Positions 9,600 to 18,810 of a DNA stretch of 64,000 nucleotides are shown here, piece after piece; the stretch's first letter is position 1, and every line of letters starts with the position of its first letter. The translations under genes and the position numbers were made by a program. The notes under the pieces are model-generated. The model made no database searches, was not told where the DNA came from, and saw only the letters and a program-made list of their open reading frames with translations. The stretch is from Psychrobacter piscatorii (GTDB lineage: Bacteria; Pseudomonadota; Gammaproteobacteria; Pseudomonadales; Moraxellaceae), in assembly GCF_904846415.1 (NCBI RefSeq), contig NZ_CAJHAR010000010.1, forward strand, positions 51,326 to 115,325. The letters are read 5' to 3'.

Positions 9600-10031
9600 A
9601 TGTTCCAACTTCATCATAAACTTGCTGCTGATAGTTTCTTAGTGGGTGATTTTCCATTATCTACTTGTCGTTTGATCAATGACTGTCAATTTCCTTGGTT
9701 GATATTAGTGCCGCGCGTATCGGGTATCAAAGAGCTTTACGAGTTGTCCGAGGCAGACCAAACGCAGTTCTTGCGTGAGTCGAGCTGGTTATCAAGTCAA
9801 CTCGCCAAAACTTTTCAAGCAGATAAAATGAACGTAGCCGCGCTTGGTAACCAAGTCCCGCAGCTTCATTTTCATCATATTGTTCGTTATCAAAACGATA
9901 TGCAATGGCCAAATCCAGTATGGGGTGTGCCTGCGGTGCCTTATACCAAAGAAGTCTTGGCACAAATGCAGCAGACGTTAATGATGGCGCTACGTGGTCA
10001 TCATCAAATGCCTTTTGATTGGCAGATGTAA
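9600..10031 (+). CDS. HIT domain protein (histidine-triad hydrolase family)
   Basis: The 143-aa protein has the HIT fold landmarks LILVPRV near residue 37, NVAALGN and the triad region VPQLHFHHIVRY. The motif is Q-x-H-x-H, with glutamine in place of the first histidine, a form I recall as usual in this proteobacterial subgroup; the middle histidine expected to be the nucleophile is present. Such proteins hydrolyse nucleotide phosphoramidates or dinucleoside polyphosphates; the true substrate is unknown. The ATG follows a CAAGAGAACC leader. A strong terminator lies about 80 bases after the stop, and the first IS copy is inserted directly behind that. Confidence 0.85.
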   Translation: MFQLHHKLAADSFLVGDFPLSTCRLINDCQFPWLILVPRVSGIKELYELSEADQTQFLRESSWLSSQLAKTFQADKMNVAALGNQVPQLHFHHIVRYQNDMQWPNPVWGVPAVPYTKEVLAQMQQTLMMALRGHHQMPFDWQM

Positions 10032-10110
10032 TCCGTTTTTAACTTTGAATTTTGTTACCTTATCTATAAAGCATTATTTATGAAGCATTTCTCATAAACT
10101 ATTGCGACAG

Positions 10111-10146
10111 AAAAAAGCCAGATACTCGTCATATCTGGCTTTTTTC
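10111..10146 (+). terminator. Terminator after HIT gene, target side of IS copy 1
   Basis: AAAAAAGCCAGATA and TATCTGGCTTTTTT pair perfectly around a 7-base loop. The IS element begins 8 bases after the T-run. The left arm shares 16 bases with a hairpin carried inside the IS right end. Confidence 0.92.
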
Positions 10147-10194
10147 TATAATATGTCCCGTCCTGAAATAAGTTTACGAAAAAGGAGCTTATTC

Positions 10195-10587
10195 ATGGAC
10201 AAGTTAGAGACAACAAGGGCTAAGCGTACGCAAAAAGATTACACGCTAGGCTTTAAATTGGCCGTCGTTGACAGTGTAGAAAAAGGCGACATGACCTACA
10301 AACAAGCGCAAGCGATTTATGGCATACAAGGACGCAGTACCGTATTGGTATGGCTGCGACGTCATGGTAAATTAGACTGGACCCACCTACCTAAGAGTCA
10401 GACTATGCCATCTAAAGAAACCCCAGCGCAAACCATCAAACGTCTAGAACGTGAACTGGCTGATGCCAAAGCGCATAACCTTATTTTAAGCAAAGTCGTC
10501 GAAGTATTTGAAAACGACTATGGAGCACATGCTAGAAAAAAGTCTGCTACGGCATCCTCTGGCAGCTCAAAACAGACAAACAAATAA
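10195..10587 (+). CDS. IS3-family transposase OrfA, copy 1
   Basis: The 130-aa protein has an N-terminal helix-turn-helix (YTLGFKLAVVDSVEKGDMTY, about residues 17-36, running into GIQGRSTVLVWLRRHG) that binds the element ends, and a leucine-zipper-like helix (IKRLERELADAKAHNLILSK, residues 81-100) used for multimerisation. The ATG at 10195 is preceded by AAGGAG (11 bases upstream); host-derived upstream codons in the same frame are not part of the gene. Near its end, at 10536-10542, lies the A-AAA-AAG heptamer in the right phase for -1 frameshifting into orfB, giving the OrfAB transposase. Confidence 0.95.
   Translation: MDKLETTRAKRTQKDYTLGFKLAVVDSVEKGDMTYKQAQAIYGIQGRSTVLVWLRRHGKLDWTHLPKSQTMPSKETPAQTIKRLERELADAKAHNLILSKVVEVFENDYGAHARKKSATASSGSSKQTNK
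10536..10542 (+). promoter_or_regulatory. Programmed -1 frameshift site in IS copy 1
   Basis: The heptamer A-AAA-AAG lies in frame with orfA (codons AGA AAA AAG). The orfB frame is open from this point to its stop, so slippage here gives one continuous OrfAB protein, as in IS150 and IS911. The equivalent site in copy 2 is 37713-37719. Confidence 0.85.
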
Positions 10588-10631
10588 GTTTAGCCCAAGG
10601 ATGCCGGTTACTTAGTGTTAGCCCGCAAGCG

Positions 10632-11414
10632 GTGTATCAACACCGTATCCGGCAGCATAACAAAGCAAGCAGGTTTGCCGTCATCAAGGACTGGGTACAA
10701 GCGTATCGAATGCTAATGACTCGCATAGGAGGTCGGAAGTTATATTGGCTCATTAAGCCTAAGCTGACAGCGCATGGTATCAAGATTGGCCGTGATGGGT
10801 TCTTTGATTATCTAAGAGCACACAGACTACTGGTTAAGCCCAAACGTAGCTATACCAAGACTACCTTTAGCAAACATTGGATGAAAAAGCATCCCAATCT
10901 AACGAAGGATGCACCAGCACCTATTAAACCTGAGCAGACGTTGGTCGCTGATATCACTTATGTTACCTCCAAGCAAGGGGTGCATTATCTATCGTTAGTG
11001 ACAGATGCGTATTCAAGACAGATTATGGGCTATCATTTAAGTGATCATATGCCAGCGACTGAGGTGGTGAAGGCGCTCAAGATGGCAGCTCACAGGCGGC
11101 GTTATACGCATAAAGCGATTCATCACTCTGATAGAGGTCTTCAATACTGTGCCTTAGAGTATCAAGAGGTGCTTAGAGTAAATAACATCACACCGTCTAT
11201 GACTGATGGCTATGATTGTTATCAGAATGCTTTGGCTGAGCGGGTTAATGGTATTTTAAAGAATGAGTTCTTGTTGTATGAGTGCAATACGATGGGTGAG
11301 CTTAAACAGCTTATCGATGAGTCTGTTTATGTCTATAATAATATCAGACCTCATTTAAGTTTGAATATGAGAACACCTGCCCAGGTTCATGACCGTTATT
11401 CATGTCCTGCTTAA
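10632..11414 (+). CDS. IS3-family transposase OrfB (DDE integrase core), copy 1
   Basis: The catalytic core shows D107 in LVADITYV, D167 in HHSDRGLQY and E203 in NALAERVNGILKNEF, with exactly 35 residues between the second Asp and the Glu (DD35E). The frame is open well upstream of the GTG at 10632, back to the slippery site at 10536-10542, and that upstream part encodes the expected CRLLSVSPQAVY helix, so the main product is probably the OrfAB fusion made by frameshifting. The protein is intact, and the element is probably functional. Residue 30 is Thr here and Pro in copy 2. Confidence 0.95.
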   Translation: MYQHRIRQHNKASRFAVIKDWVQAYRMLMTRIGGRKLYWLIKPKLTAHGIKIGRDGFFDYLRAHRLLVKPKRSYTKTTFSKHWMKKHPNLTKDAPAPIKPEQTLVADITYVTSKQGVHYLSLVTDAYSRQIMGYHLSDHMPATEVVKALKMAAHRRRYTHKAIHHSDRGLQYCALEYQEVLRVNNITPSMTDGYDCYQNALAERVNGILKNEFLLYECNTMGELKQLIDESVYVYNNIRPHLSLNMRTPAQVHDRYSCPA

Positions 11415-11420
11415 TGTAAA

Positions 11421-11452
11421 AAGCCAGATACTCAGGGTATCTGGCTCATTAA
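11421..11452. repeat. Internal hairpin near IS right end, copy 1
   Basis: AAGCCAGATAC and GTATCTGGCT pair around a 4-base loop just after the orfB stop. There is no long U-tract, so it is a weak terminator or a barrier to read-through. It resembles the host terminator at 10111-10146. Copy 2 carries the same hairpin. Confidence 0.7.
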
Positions 11453-11502
11453 AAAATCATCAATCTATTTTAGGACGGGACAATAATCAAACATTGTCAG
11501 TT

Positions 11503-11626
11503 ATTTATCCAAAAAATTTGTTATCTGGATAAATGATAGATGGTGTTTTTTTAGCTACCACTGACCTAGGTTTCATCTAATTTAAAAAGTATAATATATT
11601 TTTGTAATAACTTATCGTTCAGATAA
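11503..11626. promoter_or_regulatory. Repeated TTATC-GATAA palindromes upstream of the cyclase gene
   Basis: Two dyads, TTATC-TG-GATAA at 11521-11532 and TTATC-GTTCA-GATAA at 11612-11626, are both followed by ATGAT. The first also pairs with ATTTATCC at 11503-11510. They flank a TATAAT at 11590-11595 that would be the -10 box of the cyclase promoter; the -35 is poor, suggesting an activator. The functional call is inference. Confidence 0.4.
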
Positions 11627-11697
11627 ATGATGTATGTATGATATTCTTATATATCTTTATCTCTCTGATAGCCTATCTTACTTAAGTGAAATCTAAT

Positions 11698-13122
11698 ATG
11701 CCTTTTACAGAGACATTAAAGCCAAAGCTGTCGTCAAAAGGTAGTGGAATCTGTCAATTCGACTATCCAGAAGTTTTCGTTTTAATACTCACTGTCATAT
11801 TACTCGCCCTGCATTACAATTTTCGTCCTACTTCAATGGCATTATTGGTTGTCATTCTCCTACCTAGCCTGATGATTCTGATTTATAACTACCGACGCCA
11901 AACCAGTCTTTGGACGTCTAATATAGTCGTTATTTTATTTGCGGTCGTCATTGGGTCAATACAGTTTTGTACGGTGATATCGCTCAGTCTGGTAGCCTTA
12001 ATCGGCGTACGTATGATCGTCAGTGGTGTCGATAACGCTCTAAGATTATTTACTGTGGCATTGGTGACATCTATTGTCTTTTATTATGTCAGTACAATAC
12101 TAGACAACGAAGGCTTGAACTGTGATGAAGGCTGGGTACCGCCCACCGTATTGTTAGCAAGCATGATAGTTATTTTGTATCAGTTTCGCAGTACGTATCA
12201 AGAGTATATCGGTTATAAAGAAAGTGCCTCTAAAGCAGGAGGACGTTTGAGTACCATGGTGTCGGTCATCAATAAGTTGACTCGCTTTGTACCACCGCAA
12301 ATTTGGGAACCAATTGTTAGATCTGATAGCCCTGTTAGTGTGTCGAATAAACGTGCCAAGTTGACCATTATGTTTTCAGATATTGTAGGCTTTACCGATC
12401 TATCTGATAGTCTGAGCGCTGATAACTTGGCTGATATTTTGAACACTTATATGCATTGCATGACGTTGATTGCTGACAGACATGGTGCTGTACTTGATAA
12501 ATTTATTGGTGATGGCATGGTGTGCTTTTTCGGTGAGCCCGCCAGTAATGGCCCACGTCAAGATGCTCTTGACTGTGTGGCAATGGCGATAGATATGCGC
12601 CGAGAGATGCGTACATTACGTCAAAAATGGCGACTGATGGGATTTGAGGGATTGTATATACGTATTGGTATCACAACTGGTTATTGCCACGTGGGTAATT
12701 TTGGTAGCAATAATCGTCTTAGTTATACACTGATTGGTAAAGAGGCTAATCTGGCCTCAAGACTCGAATCGAATGCTGGCAAAGATGAGATATTGGTCAG
12801 TGAAAGCACTTATGATTATGTTTGCCATAACTATGAGTGCCAACATGTTGGAGCGCTTCAGCTAAAAGGCTTTGATGACAAGGTAAATGCATGGCAAGTA
12901 CTTGATCCTGATGCTAATAAAGGTCATTTGTCTAAATGGGTAGATCACACCTTGCCAGGGTTTAACTTGCATCTAAATTTTAAAGATATGAAAGACAATG
13001 ACTATCAAGATATTAGGAGTCGGTTAAACTTTGCGCTTGAGCGTATTGAACAAGAAGAAGAAAAGTTGGCACAGAGCATCGCTGAAGAAAGCAAACGTCA
13101 TATTGCTAATAAAAAATCATGA
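11698..13122 (+). CDS. Membrane-bound class III adenylate/guanylate cyclase
   Basis: The protein (474 aa from ATG 11698; a GTG at 11686 adds four residues) has an N-terminal membrane region with about six hydrophobic helices (residues 24-165) and a C-terminal class III cyclase catalytic domain. The metal-binding aspartates are in MFSDIVGFTD (D228) and KFIGDGMV (D272). Lys268 and Thr344 occupy the base-selecting positions and favour ATP. N351 and R355 in GKEANLASRLE are the transition-state residues. It should make cAMP from ATP in the cytoplasm. The long coiled, acidic C-terminal tail (EQEEEKLAQSIAEE) is extra. IS copy 1 sits about 215 bases upstream, so its regulatory region may have been disturbed. 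Confidence 0.88.
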   Translation: MPFTETLKPKLSSKGSGICQFDYPEVFVLILTVILLALHYNFRPTSMALLVVILLPSLMILIYNYRRQTSLWTSNIVVILFAVVIGSIQFCTVISLSLVALIGVRMIVSGVDNALRLFTVALVTSIVFYYVSTILDNEGLNCDEGWVPPTVLLASMIVILYQFRSTYQEYIGYKESASKAGGRLSTMVSVINKLTRFVPPQIWEPIVRSDSPVSVSNKRAKLTIMFSDIVGFTDLSDSLSADNLADILNTYMHCMTLIADRHGAVLDKFIGDGMVCFFGEPASNGPRQDALDCVAMAIDMRREMRTLRQKWRLMGFEGLYIRIGITTGYCHVGNFGSNNRLSYTLIGKEANLASRLESNAGKDEILVSESTYDYVCHNYECQHVGALQLKGFDDKVNAWQVLDPDANKGHLSKWVDHTLPGFNLHLNFKDMKDNDYQDIRSRLNFALERIEQEEEKLAQSIAEESKRHIANKKS

Positions 13123-13154
13123 TTTGGGAAATAATATCGTGAAATATTGAGTAT

Positions 13155-13194
13155 AAAAAAAGCCAGCTATTATATTTTAATAGCTGGCTTTTTT
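13155..13194. terminator. Bidirectional terminator between cyclase and fdx
   Basis: AAAAAAGCCAGCTATTA and TAATAGCTGGCTTTTTT form a long perfect stem between two convergent genes. Confidence 0.92.
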
Positions 13195-13224
13195 ATAACT
13201 TATAAATAGTTTGTACTAATCATA

Positions 13225-13563
13225 TTAATGATTTTCTTTCGCATGATTCAATGTGTATTTTGGCACTTCGATGATTAGATCTTCATCATCAAGCATGACC
13301 TGACAAGACAGACGTGAGTCAGGCTCTAAACCCCAAGCACGATCAAGTAGATCAGCTTCTACATCATCCATCTCATCTAGACTATTGAACCCTTTGCGTA
13401 CGACAACGTGACAAGTAGTGCAAGCTTTTGACATCTCACAGGCATGCTCAATTTTGATGCCTTTTTCTAATAACGCTTTACACAAGTTCTGACCAGCTTG
13501 TAGCTCAACTTCTGCGCCCTCTGGGCAGATTTCGTGATGGGGTAGTACGGTAACTTTTGGCAT
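13225..13563 (-). CDS. fdx: ISC-system [2Fe-2S] ferredoxin
   Basis: The 112-aa protein carries the adrenodoxin-type cluster motif C42-x5-C48-x2-C51 (CEMSKACTTC) and a distant C87 (LSCQV). It supplies electrons for iron-sulfur cluster assembly on IscU. It is the last gene of the isc operon, 86 bases after hscA, and is followed by a strong terminator. No iscX follows, unlike E. coli. The ATG at 13563 gives the family start MPKVTVLPH. Confidence 0.95.
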   Translation of the reverse strand: MPKVTVLPHHEICPEGAEVELQAGQNLCKALLEKGIKIEHACEMSKACTTCHVVVRKGFNSLDEMDDVEADLLDRAWGLEPDSRLSCQVMLDDEDLIIEVPKYTLNHAKENH

Positions 13564-13649
13564 AAATTATTTGTCCAATGCTAATCAATCTAAAAAATAA
13601 GAGAAAGTAGCTTAGTATCATAACTAAGCTATCATTTTGAGTATGGATT

Positions 13650-15530
13650 TTACCAATCTTGTGCGCTGGTACCTGCCATGCTGGTTTTAACGCTTTGATT
13701 CATAATGCGAGCAGCAAAGGCATCACTATGCGGCTTAAGCTGTGCTTGCTGTGCTTCGATAAGTGCCAAGTCATTGGTGCCAAGAGCAGAACGCAGTGCT
13801 TGTATGTGCTCCGCTAAAGCGTGCTGCTCATCAGAAGAAAGCAGTGCTGCAAACTCATTGAGTGCAGACTCCAAAGCCAATACTTCACGTTCCGCTTCTA
13901 CTTTGGTCTCAATTAAAGAACGCGCATTTTTGTCTTCTTCTGCGTGTTTGAATCCTGCAACAAGTAACTGTTCTTTTTGTTCATCTGACAGACCATAAGA
14001 AGGCACAATCTCAATTTTACTTTCTGTTTTGGTCGTGGTCTCTTGCGCACTAACAGTCAGCTGACCATTGGCATCGATGCTAAAGGTGACCTCGATACGA
14101 GCAAACCCAGCTTTCATTGGCGGAATACCGTAAAGCTCAAAACGGCCAAGGGAGCGACAGTTTTCTACTGTTTCGCGCTCACCTTGTACCACATGAATCA
14201 CCATACCTGTTTGACCATCTTGATAGGTAGTAAATACTTGGCGTTTTTTGACAGGAATGGGCGTATTACGTGGAATCAGCACTTCGACCAGACCACCCAT
14301 GGTCTCAAGACCTAATGATAATGGCGTCACGTCCAATAACAACAAATTGTTGTCACTATCACCATTCACCAGTTGGTGAGCAGTTTGGGCAGCGCCTAAA
14401 GCAACGACCTCATCTGGATTCAGACGGCAAAGTGGCTGCTTGGCAAAAAATTCAGTCACGACTTGCTGTATGGCAGGCATACGCGTTGAGCCACCGACTA
14501 AGATAACCTCGTCTAACTCTTTAGCCGTTAGCTTAGCATCGCGTAGGACTTGTTCACATACGCTCAGCGTGCGACGACTAACAGGTTCTACGATAGCGAG
14601 TATGTCTTCACGGCTTAATACGCCTTGATAAGACTGACCATTGACAGTAACACTGATATTCACTTGCTCAGCGTCAGTCAATGCCTGTTTATAAGCCTTA
14701 GCTTGCTGAGCTAGTACTGATTTGTCATGCAGGCTTACGTCTTTTGGATCGATATTTAACTGTTTGATGATCCAGTTGGTAATCAGACGATCAATATCAT
14801 CGCCGCCCAGTGCGCTATTACCGCCAGTTGCTAATACTTCAAAGACACCGTCATTCAGCTTTAAGATAGATACATCAAAAGTACCGCCGCCCAAATCATA
14901 AATGAGGTAGTAGCTTTCTCTATTATTGTCTTCTGATGATTGATCGAGTCCGTAAGCAACGGCAGCAGCTGTAGGCTCATTTAACAAGCGTAGCACATTG
15001 ATACCAGCCGCTTGTGCAGCATCTTTAGTGGCTTGGCGCTGTGCCTCATCAAAATAAGCTGGCACGGTAATCACGGCACCCTCAATGCTGTCTGCAGGTA
15101 ATGCGCTCGCTGCACGTTGCTCAAGCGCGGCTAATATACGCGCTGATACTTCGACAGGTGACACTTCACCTTGAGCCGTGACAAATGCTGGCATATCATC
15201 TGTACTACCAGACAACTCATAAGGATGCGAGAATTTAATATCTGCTTGGCTACGGCCCATAAAACGCTTAGCCGAGACGATCGTATTTTTTGGATCATCT
15301 GCTAAATGCGCTAGGGCATCATAGCCGACCGATGGATTACCTGTCGCTGGATAATAAACCACAGAAGGCAACAACGTATCTGACGCTGCGCCTGCTTCTA
15401 AGACTTGCGCCTTGCCTGAACGTACTACAGCGACCAGTGAGCGTGTCGTACCAAGGTCAATACCTAGGCCAAAACGATGTTGATGAGGTTGAGCGCTTTG
15501 ATTGGGTTCGGCAATTTGCATTAAAGACAT
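13650..15530 (-). CDS. hscA: Hsp70-type chaperone HscA
   Basis: HscA is the dedicated Hsp70 for cluster transfer from IscU. The 626-aa protein has the ATPase signatures [14 protein letters not shown] near residue 23, [15 protein letters not shown] and [14 protein letters not shown], then the substrate-binding domain with [12 protein letters not shown], and a helical lid. A second ATG nine bases in (15521) is possible. It follows hscB after an unusually long 210-base gap that contains a TATAAT on the minus strand at 15667-15662 and a dyad (TGCTTAAC with GTTAAGCA), so it may have an extra internal promoter. Confidence 0.96.
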   Translation of the reverse strand: MSLMQIAEPNQSAQPHQHRFGLGIDLGTTRSLVAVVRSGKAQVLEAGAASDTLLPSVVYYPATGNPSVGYDALAHLADDPKNTIVSAKRFMGRSQADIKFSHPYELSGSTDDMPAFVTAQGEVSPVEVSARILAALEQRAASALPADSIEGAVITVPAYFDEAQRQATKDAAQAAGINVLRLLNEPTAAAVAYGLDQSSEDNNRESYYLIYDLGGGTFDVSILKLNDGVFEVLATGGNSALGGDDIDRLITNWIIKQLNIDPKDVSLHDKSVLAQQAKAYKQALTDAEQVNISVTVNGQSYQGVLSREDILAIVEPVSRRTLSVCEQVLRDAKLTAKELDEVILVGGSTRMPAIQQVVTEFFAKQPLCRLNPDEVVALGAAQTAHQLVNGDSDNNLLLLDVTPLSLGLETMGGLVEVLIPRNTPIPVKKRQVFTTYQDGQTGMVIHVVQGERETVENCRSLGRFELYGIPPMKAGFARIEVTFSIDANGQLTVSAQETTTKTESKIEIVPSYGLSDEQKEQLLVAGFKHAEEDKNARSLIETKVEAEREVLALESALNEFAALLSSDEQHALAEHIQALRSALGTNDLALIEAQQAQLKPHSDAFAARIMNQSVKTSMAGTSAQDW

Positions 15531-15740
15531 AAGAATAACTCAGAGATAAAATGAATAAGTGTAATGAGGCAAATATGGCATGTTCAGTATGACTGCTTAA
15601 CCGCTATCTCTTTATTCTAAATATAGAGGAATTTGGCAGTTAAGCATGCTCAAAGTCAGAGATTATACGGTATAGTTGATACTAATTTAACCAAATATTT
15701 AGAATATAGCTTTCAAATAACATACATCATGCACAGCTAT

Positions 15741-16322
15741 CTAGACGTACAGGTCATCGTCATCTGAATGTGCAGCAGTGGCGACTTCATCAAGACCAGT
15801 TGTAACATCAGCATTCAATTTGACCAAAAACTTCAATTTCTGTGTCGCATCAATCGCCGTTTGCCAATCTTGCTCTTGATAAGCAGTTTCAAAGCGCTGA
15901 GACTGGTTTGCCAAGCGCTCTGTAATTTGAGGATGTAGCTGCTGCAAGGCTGAAAGGTCCTTGCCTACAATAGCGTCATCTAAATCCATACGCATTTCCA
16001 TCGCATCTTCTAAAAAATCCAAGTCTGCGATGGAGTGCTCTAGATTTTGTGCTTGATCGGCCATACCTAGTAGGTAGCCAGCACGGCTATCAGGTGCACT
16101 CAATGTTTGATATGCTTGATTGATGATGGCAGAATACTGCTCCGATTGCTGCTTTGCTTGCTTGGTATCTGCTAGACTCTTTGCAACATTATCAGGGTGA
16201 TAGCGTTTTTGTAGCAGACGTAGATGCTGATCGAGACTGTCTTGATTGACTTCAAATTGTATAGGTTGCTCAAATAGGGCAAAGAAGTTATCAAATTGTG
16301 TTTCTGGAATCGTGTCTGTCAT
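15741..16322 (-). CDS. hscB: Fe-S assembly co-chaperone HscB (J-protein)
   Basis: The 193-aa protein has an N-terminal J domain with the essential HPD tripeptide (RYHPDNVAKS, H42-P43-D44) and a C-terminal three-helix domain that binds IscU. It delivers IscU to HscA and stimulates its ATPase. The J-domain start FDNFFALFEQPIQFEVNQ fits the family. It lies between iscA and hscA on the minus strand. The acidic C-terminal end SDDDDLYV is a small extension. Confidence 0.94.
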   Translation of the reverse strand: MTDTIPETQFDNFFALFEQPIQFEVNQDSLDQHLRLLQKRYHPDNVAKSLADTKQAKQQSEQYSAIINQAYQTLSAPDSRAGYLLGMADQAQNLEHSIADLDFLEDAMEMRMDLDDAIVGKDLSALQQLHPQITERLANQSQRFETAYQEQDWQTAIDATQKLKFLVKLNADVTTGLDEVATAAHSDDDDLYV

Positions 16323-16460
16323 ATCTTACGCCTTGCTTTTTTATTTGTTTTTAAAGTCTTAATCTGGTTCTTCCACCAAATATATTAGTGCACTTATATC
16401 TTTTGTATTGATTCATCACAACAGGTGCATCGATCACTGAATAATCAGTTAATTGAACCA

Positions 16461-16781
16461 TTAAACAGTAAAAGACTCACCGCAGCCACATTCACCTTTT
16501 TGGTTAGGATTAGTGAACTTGAAGCCTTCGTTTAGACCTTCTTTTTCATAATCCATCAACAGGCCATCTAAATAGACCAAGCTTTTAGGATCAATAAAAA
16601 TGCTAACGCCGCGGCTTTCATAGCGTGTGTCATTTTCATCAGGTATATCTACAAACTCTAAAACATAAGCAAGGCCTGAGCAACCCGCTGTACGGATACC
16701 AACTCGAATACCTTCACCTTTGCCGCGATTGTCCAAAAAGTCTCGAACATGCTGAGCGGCGCGTTCTGTCATTTCAATCAT
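16461..16781 (-). CDS. iscA: Iron-sulfur cluster assembly protein IscA
   Basis: The A-type carrier has the three conserved cysteines C34 ([10 protein letters not shown]) and C98/C100 (GECGCGES) counted from the chosen start. I prefer the ATG at 16781 (106 aa, [10 protein letters not shown]) to the upstream one at 16793, because GGGAG lies 7 bases before the former and because homologues are about 107 aa. It carries Fe-S clusters to target proteins. A terminator-like hairpin separates it from iscU upstream. Confidence 0.95.
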   Translation of the reverse strand: MIEMTERAAQHVRDFLDNRGKGEGIRVGIRTAGCSGLAYVLEFVDIPDENDTRYESRGVSIFIDPKSLVYLDGLLMDYEKEGLNEGFKFTNPNQKGECGCGESFTV

Positions 16782-16889
16782 GCCAACTCCCATTGACTAT
16801 TAATCGTAAATATCAATAAATAAACTATGTAAACTGGCAAGCGAAATTACGAGTTTGCCAAAATAATATGCTAATAGTTTTTAGAAAAT

Positions 16890-16928
16890 AAAAGGTGACA
16901 ATTACATAAGTGTCATTGTCACCTTTTT
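16890..16928 (-). terminator. Terminator-like hairpin inside the isc operon, iscU-iscA gap
   Basis: Read on the minus strand, AAAAGGTGACAAT and ATTGTCACCTTTT pair perfectly (13 bp) around a 13-base loop and are followed by TTTTATTTT. In this position it should reduce transcription of iscA-hscB-hscA-fdx relative to iscR-iscS-iscU, or protect the iscU 3' end. Confidence 0.75.
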
Positions 16929-17004
16929 AGCGTTAGTAGCCATTTGATGTATTACTACTTTAGCATTGCTAACAAAACACAGCGCAGACGCTAGTAGGTT
17001 TGGC

Positions 17005-17415
17005 TTAGATAGTAGCTTCTTCTGCCGCTGCTGCTACGCCATGCTTACCTTTATAGTCGCTAATAGCGGCTTTAATGGCATCTTCTGCAAGTACAGAGCA
17101 ATGCACTTTTACTGGTGGTAACGCTAGTTCTTTAGCGATATCGTTGTTTTTGATTTCGCCAGCTTGATCCAAGCTCTTACCTTTTAGCCACTCAGTAACG
17201 AGCGAGCTTGAAGCAATTGCTGAACCGCAGCCATAAGTTTTAAAGCGTGCATCTTCGATAATACCGTTATCGTCGACTTGGATTTGTAGACGCATTACAT
17301 CGCCACAGGCTGGGGCACCGACCATACCGGTACCAACGTTTTTGGCGTTTTTGTCAAGATTACCAACGTTGCGTGGGTTTTCGTAATGATCAATAACTTG
17401 GTCACTATAGGCCAT
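17005..17415 (-). CDS. iscU: Iron-sulfur cluster scaffold IscU
   Basis: The 136-aa scaffold contains the cluster ligands C37 (with D39), C63 and H105-C106, and the LPPVK recognition motif (residues 99-103) bound by HscA. [2Fe-2S] clusters are built on it from IscS-derived sulfur. A good ribosome site, AGGAG, precedes the ATG at 17415. The tail AAAAEEATI is slightly longer than in E. coli. It is preceded by iscS after 168 bases. Confidence 0.97.
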   Translation of the reverse strand: MAYSDQVIDHYENPRNVGNLDKNAKNVGTGMVGAPACGDVMRLQIQVDDNGIIEDARFKTYGCGSAIASSSLVTEWLKGKSLDQAGEIKNNDIAKELALPPVKVHCSVLAEDAIKAAISDYKGKHGVAAAAEEATI

Positions 17416-17583
17416 GGGGTTTTCTCCTAGTTAGATGATGAGTAATCGCGTATTAACTTTAAATATCTAACTACTCATCGATAATTGGGGTCAAACATTT
17501 AGTTAATAAAAACTGGATTTATAATTGTCTGATCAATCGTTTAATAAATATATTTGAAGCTATATTACTGTCTGTACTTGATT

Positions 17584-18810
17584 TTAGTGCTCAGCCCATT
17601 CAACTGAATTCAAATCAACACCTTCTTGGTACATATCCCAAAGTGGCGATAGGGCACGTAGTTTATCAACAGCTTCATGCATTTGCTTGATAACAGTGTC
17701 GATGTCTTCTTCAGTCGTATAACGACCAAAGCTGAAGCGGATTGAGCTATGCGCCAATTCGTCTGGGCGACCGATAGCACGTAGTACATATGATGGCTCA
17801 AGTGTCGCTGATGTACAGGCTGACCCTGATGATACCGCTAAGTCTTTCAGAGACATCATCAATGACTCACCTTCGACAAAGTTAAAGCTGATGTTCACAA
17901 TATTTGGTACGCTGTTCTCAAGATCGCCGTTTAGGTAGATCTCTTCGATATCTTGTAGACCATCCCACAATTTTTGACGCAGTTTTGCTGCATGTGCGTG
18001 ATCTGCTTCAAAGCTTTCATTGGCTAAAGCAAATGCTGCACCAAGCCCAACGATTTGATGCGTTGGTAATGTACCTGAACGCATACCGCGCTCATGACCA
18101 CCGCCATGTTGCTCTGCTTTTAGGCGAATACGTGGCTTACGACGAACAAACAATGCGCCGATACCTTTAGGGCCATAAGCTTTATGACCTGAGAAGCTCA
18201 TCAAATCGATCTTCATTTCTTCAAGATTGATTTTTACTTTACCAACAGACTGTGCGCCATCAACATGGAAAACTACGCCCGCTTCGCGAGTGATTTCACC
18301 AATCGCTGCAACATCAGTAATCGTACCAAGCTCGTTGTTAACCATCATGAGAGATACCAAAATCGTATCATCACGTAGGGCTTCTTTTACTTGCTCTGGC
18401 AAGATAAGACCTGTGCTTGGTTGGGGCTCAAGATACGTAATCTCAAAACCTTCTTGCTCAAGTTCACGGCACGTATCTAGCACGGCTTTGTGTTCAATCT
18501 TACTAGTGATGATGTGCTTACCACGAGACTGATAAAAGTGAGCCGCGCCTTTAATGGCTAAGTTATCAGATTCAGTTGCACCAGAAGTAAAGACGATTTC
18601 GCGTGGATCAGCGTTGATGACTTCAGCAACTTGTCCGCGAGCGGTTTCTACGGCTTCTTCTGCTTGCCAGCCGTAGCCGTGCGAGCGCGAGGCTGGATTA
18701 CCAAAGATGCCATCTACTGTCAGATATTCGCTCATCTTAGCAGCTACTGATTTAGCAACTGGTGTGGTGGCGGCATAATCTAAGTATATAAGGTTGTTAT
18801 GTTGGCTCAT
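17584..18810 (-). CDS. iscS: Cysteine desulfurase IscS
   Basis: PLP enzyme that takes sulfur from cysteine for Fe-S clusters and tRNA thiolation. K210 in [12 protein letters not shown] is the PLP lysine, H107 the ring-stacking histidine, and C332 in [14 protein letters not shown] the persulfide cysteine. At 408 aa it matches E. coli IscS (404) closely. Its ATG overlaps the iscR TGA (ATGA, 18807-18810), indicating translational coupling. Confidence 0.97.
   Translation of the reverse strand: MSQHNNLIYLDYAATTPVAKSVAAKMSEYLTVDGIFGNPASRSHGYGWQAEEAVETARGQVAEVINADPREIVFTSGATESDNLAIKGAAHFYQSRGKHIITSKIEHKAVLDTCRELEQEGFEITYLEPQPSTGLILPEQVKEALRDDTILVSLMMVNNELGTITDVAAIGEITREAGVVFHVDGAQSVGKVKINLEEMKIDLMSFSGHKAYGPKGIGALFVRRKPRIRLKAEQHGGGHERGMRSGTLPTHQIVGLGAAFALANESFEADHAHAAKLRQKLWDGLQDIEEIYLNGDLENSVPNIVNISFNFVEGESLMMSLKDLAVSSGSACTSATLEPSYVLRAIGRPDELAHSSIRFSFGRYTTEEDIDTVIKQMHEAVDKLRALSPLWDMYQEGVDLNSVEWAEH

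Larger units (their letters stand above)
10154..11482 (+). mobile_element. IS3-family insertion sequence (IS150-like), copy 1
   Basis: The element is 1329 bp with TG...CA ends and 17-bp terminal inverted repeats (TGTCCCGTCCTGAAATA against TGTCCCGTCCTAAAATA, one mismatch). It is flanked by a 3-bp direct repeat, ATA at 10151-10153 and 11483-11485. It carries two overlapping frames, orfA and orfB, joined by an A-AAA-AAG slippery site, and a DD(35)E transposase core, which together define the IS3 family. A second copy of the same length lies at 37331-38659 in the same orientation. The only protein difference I found is one codon in orfB (Thr30 here, Pro30 in copy 2), so transposition was recent. 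The exact IS name is not recognised. Confidence 0.95.
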
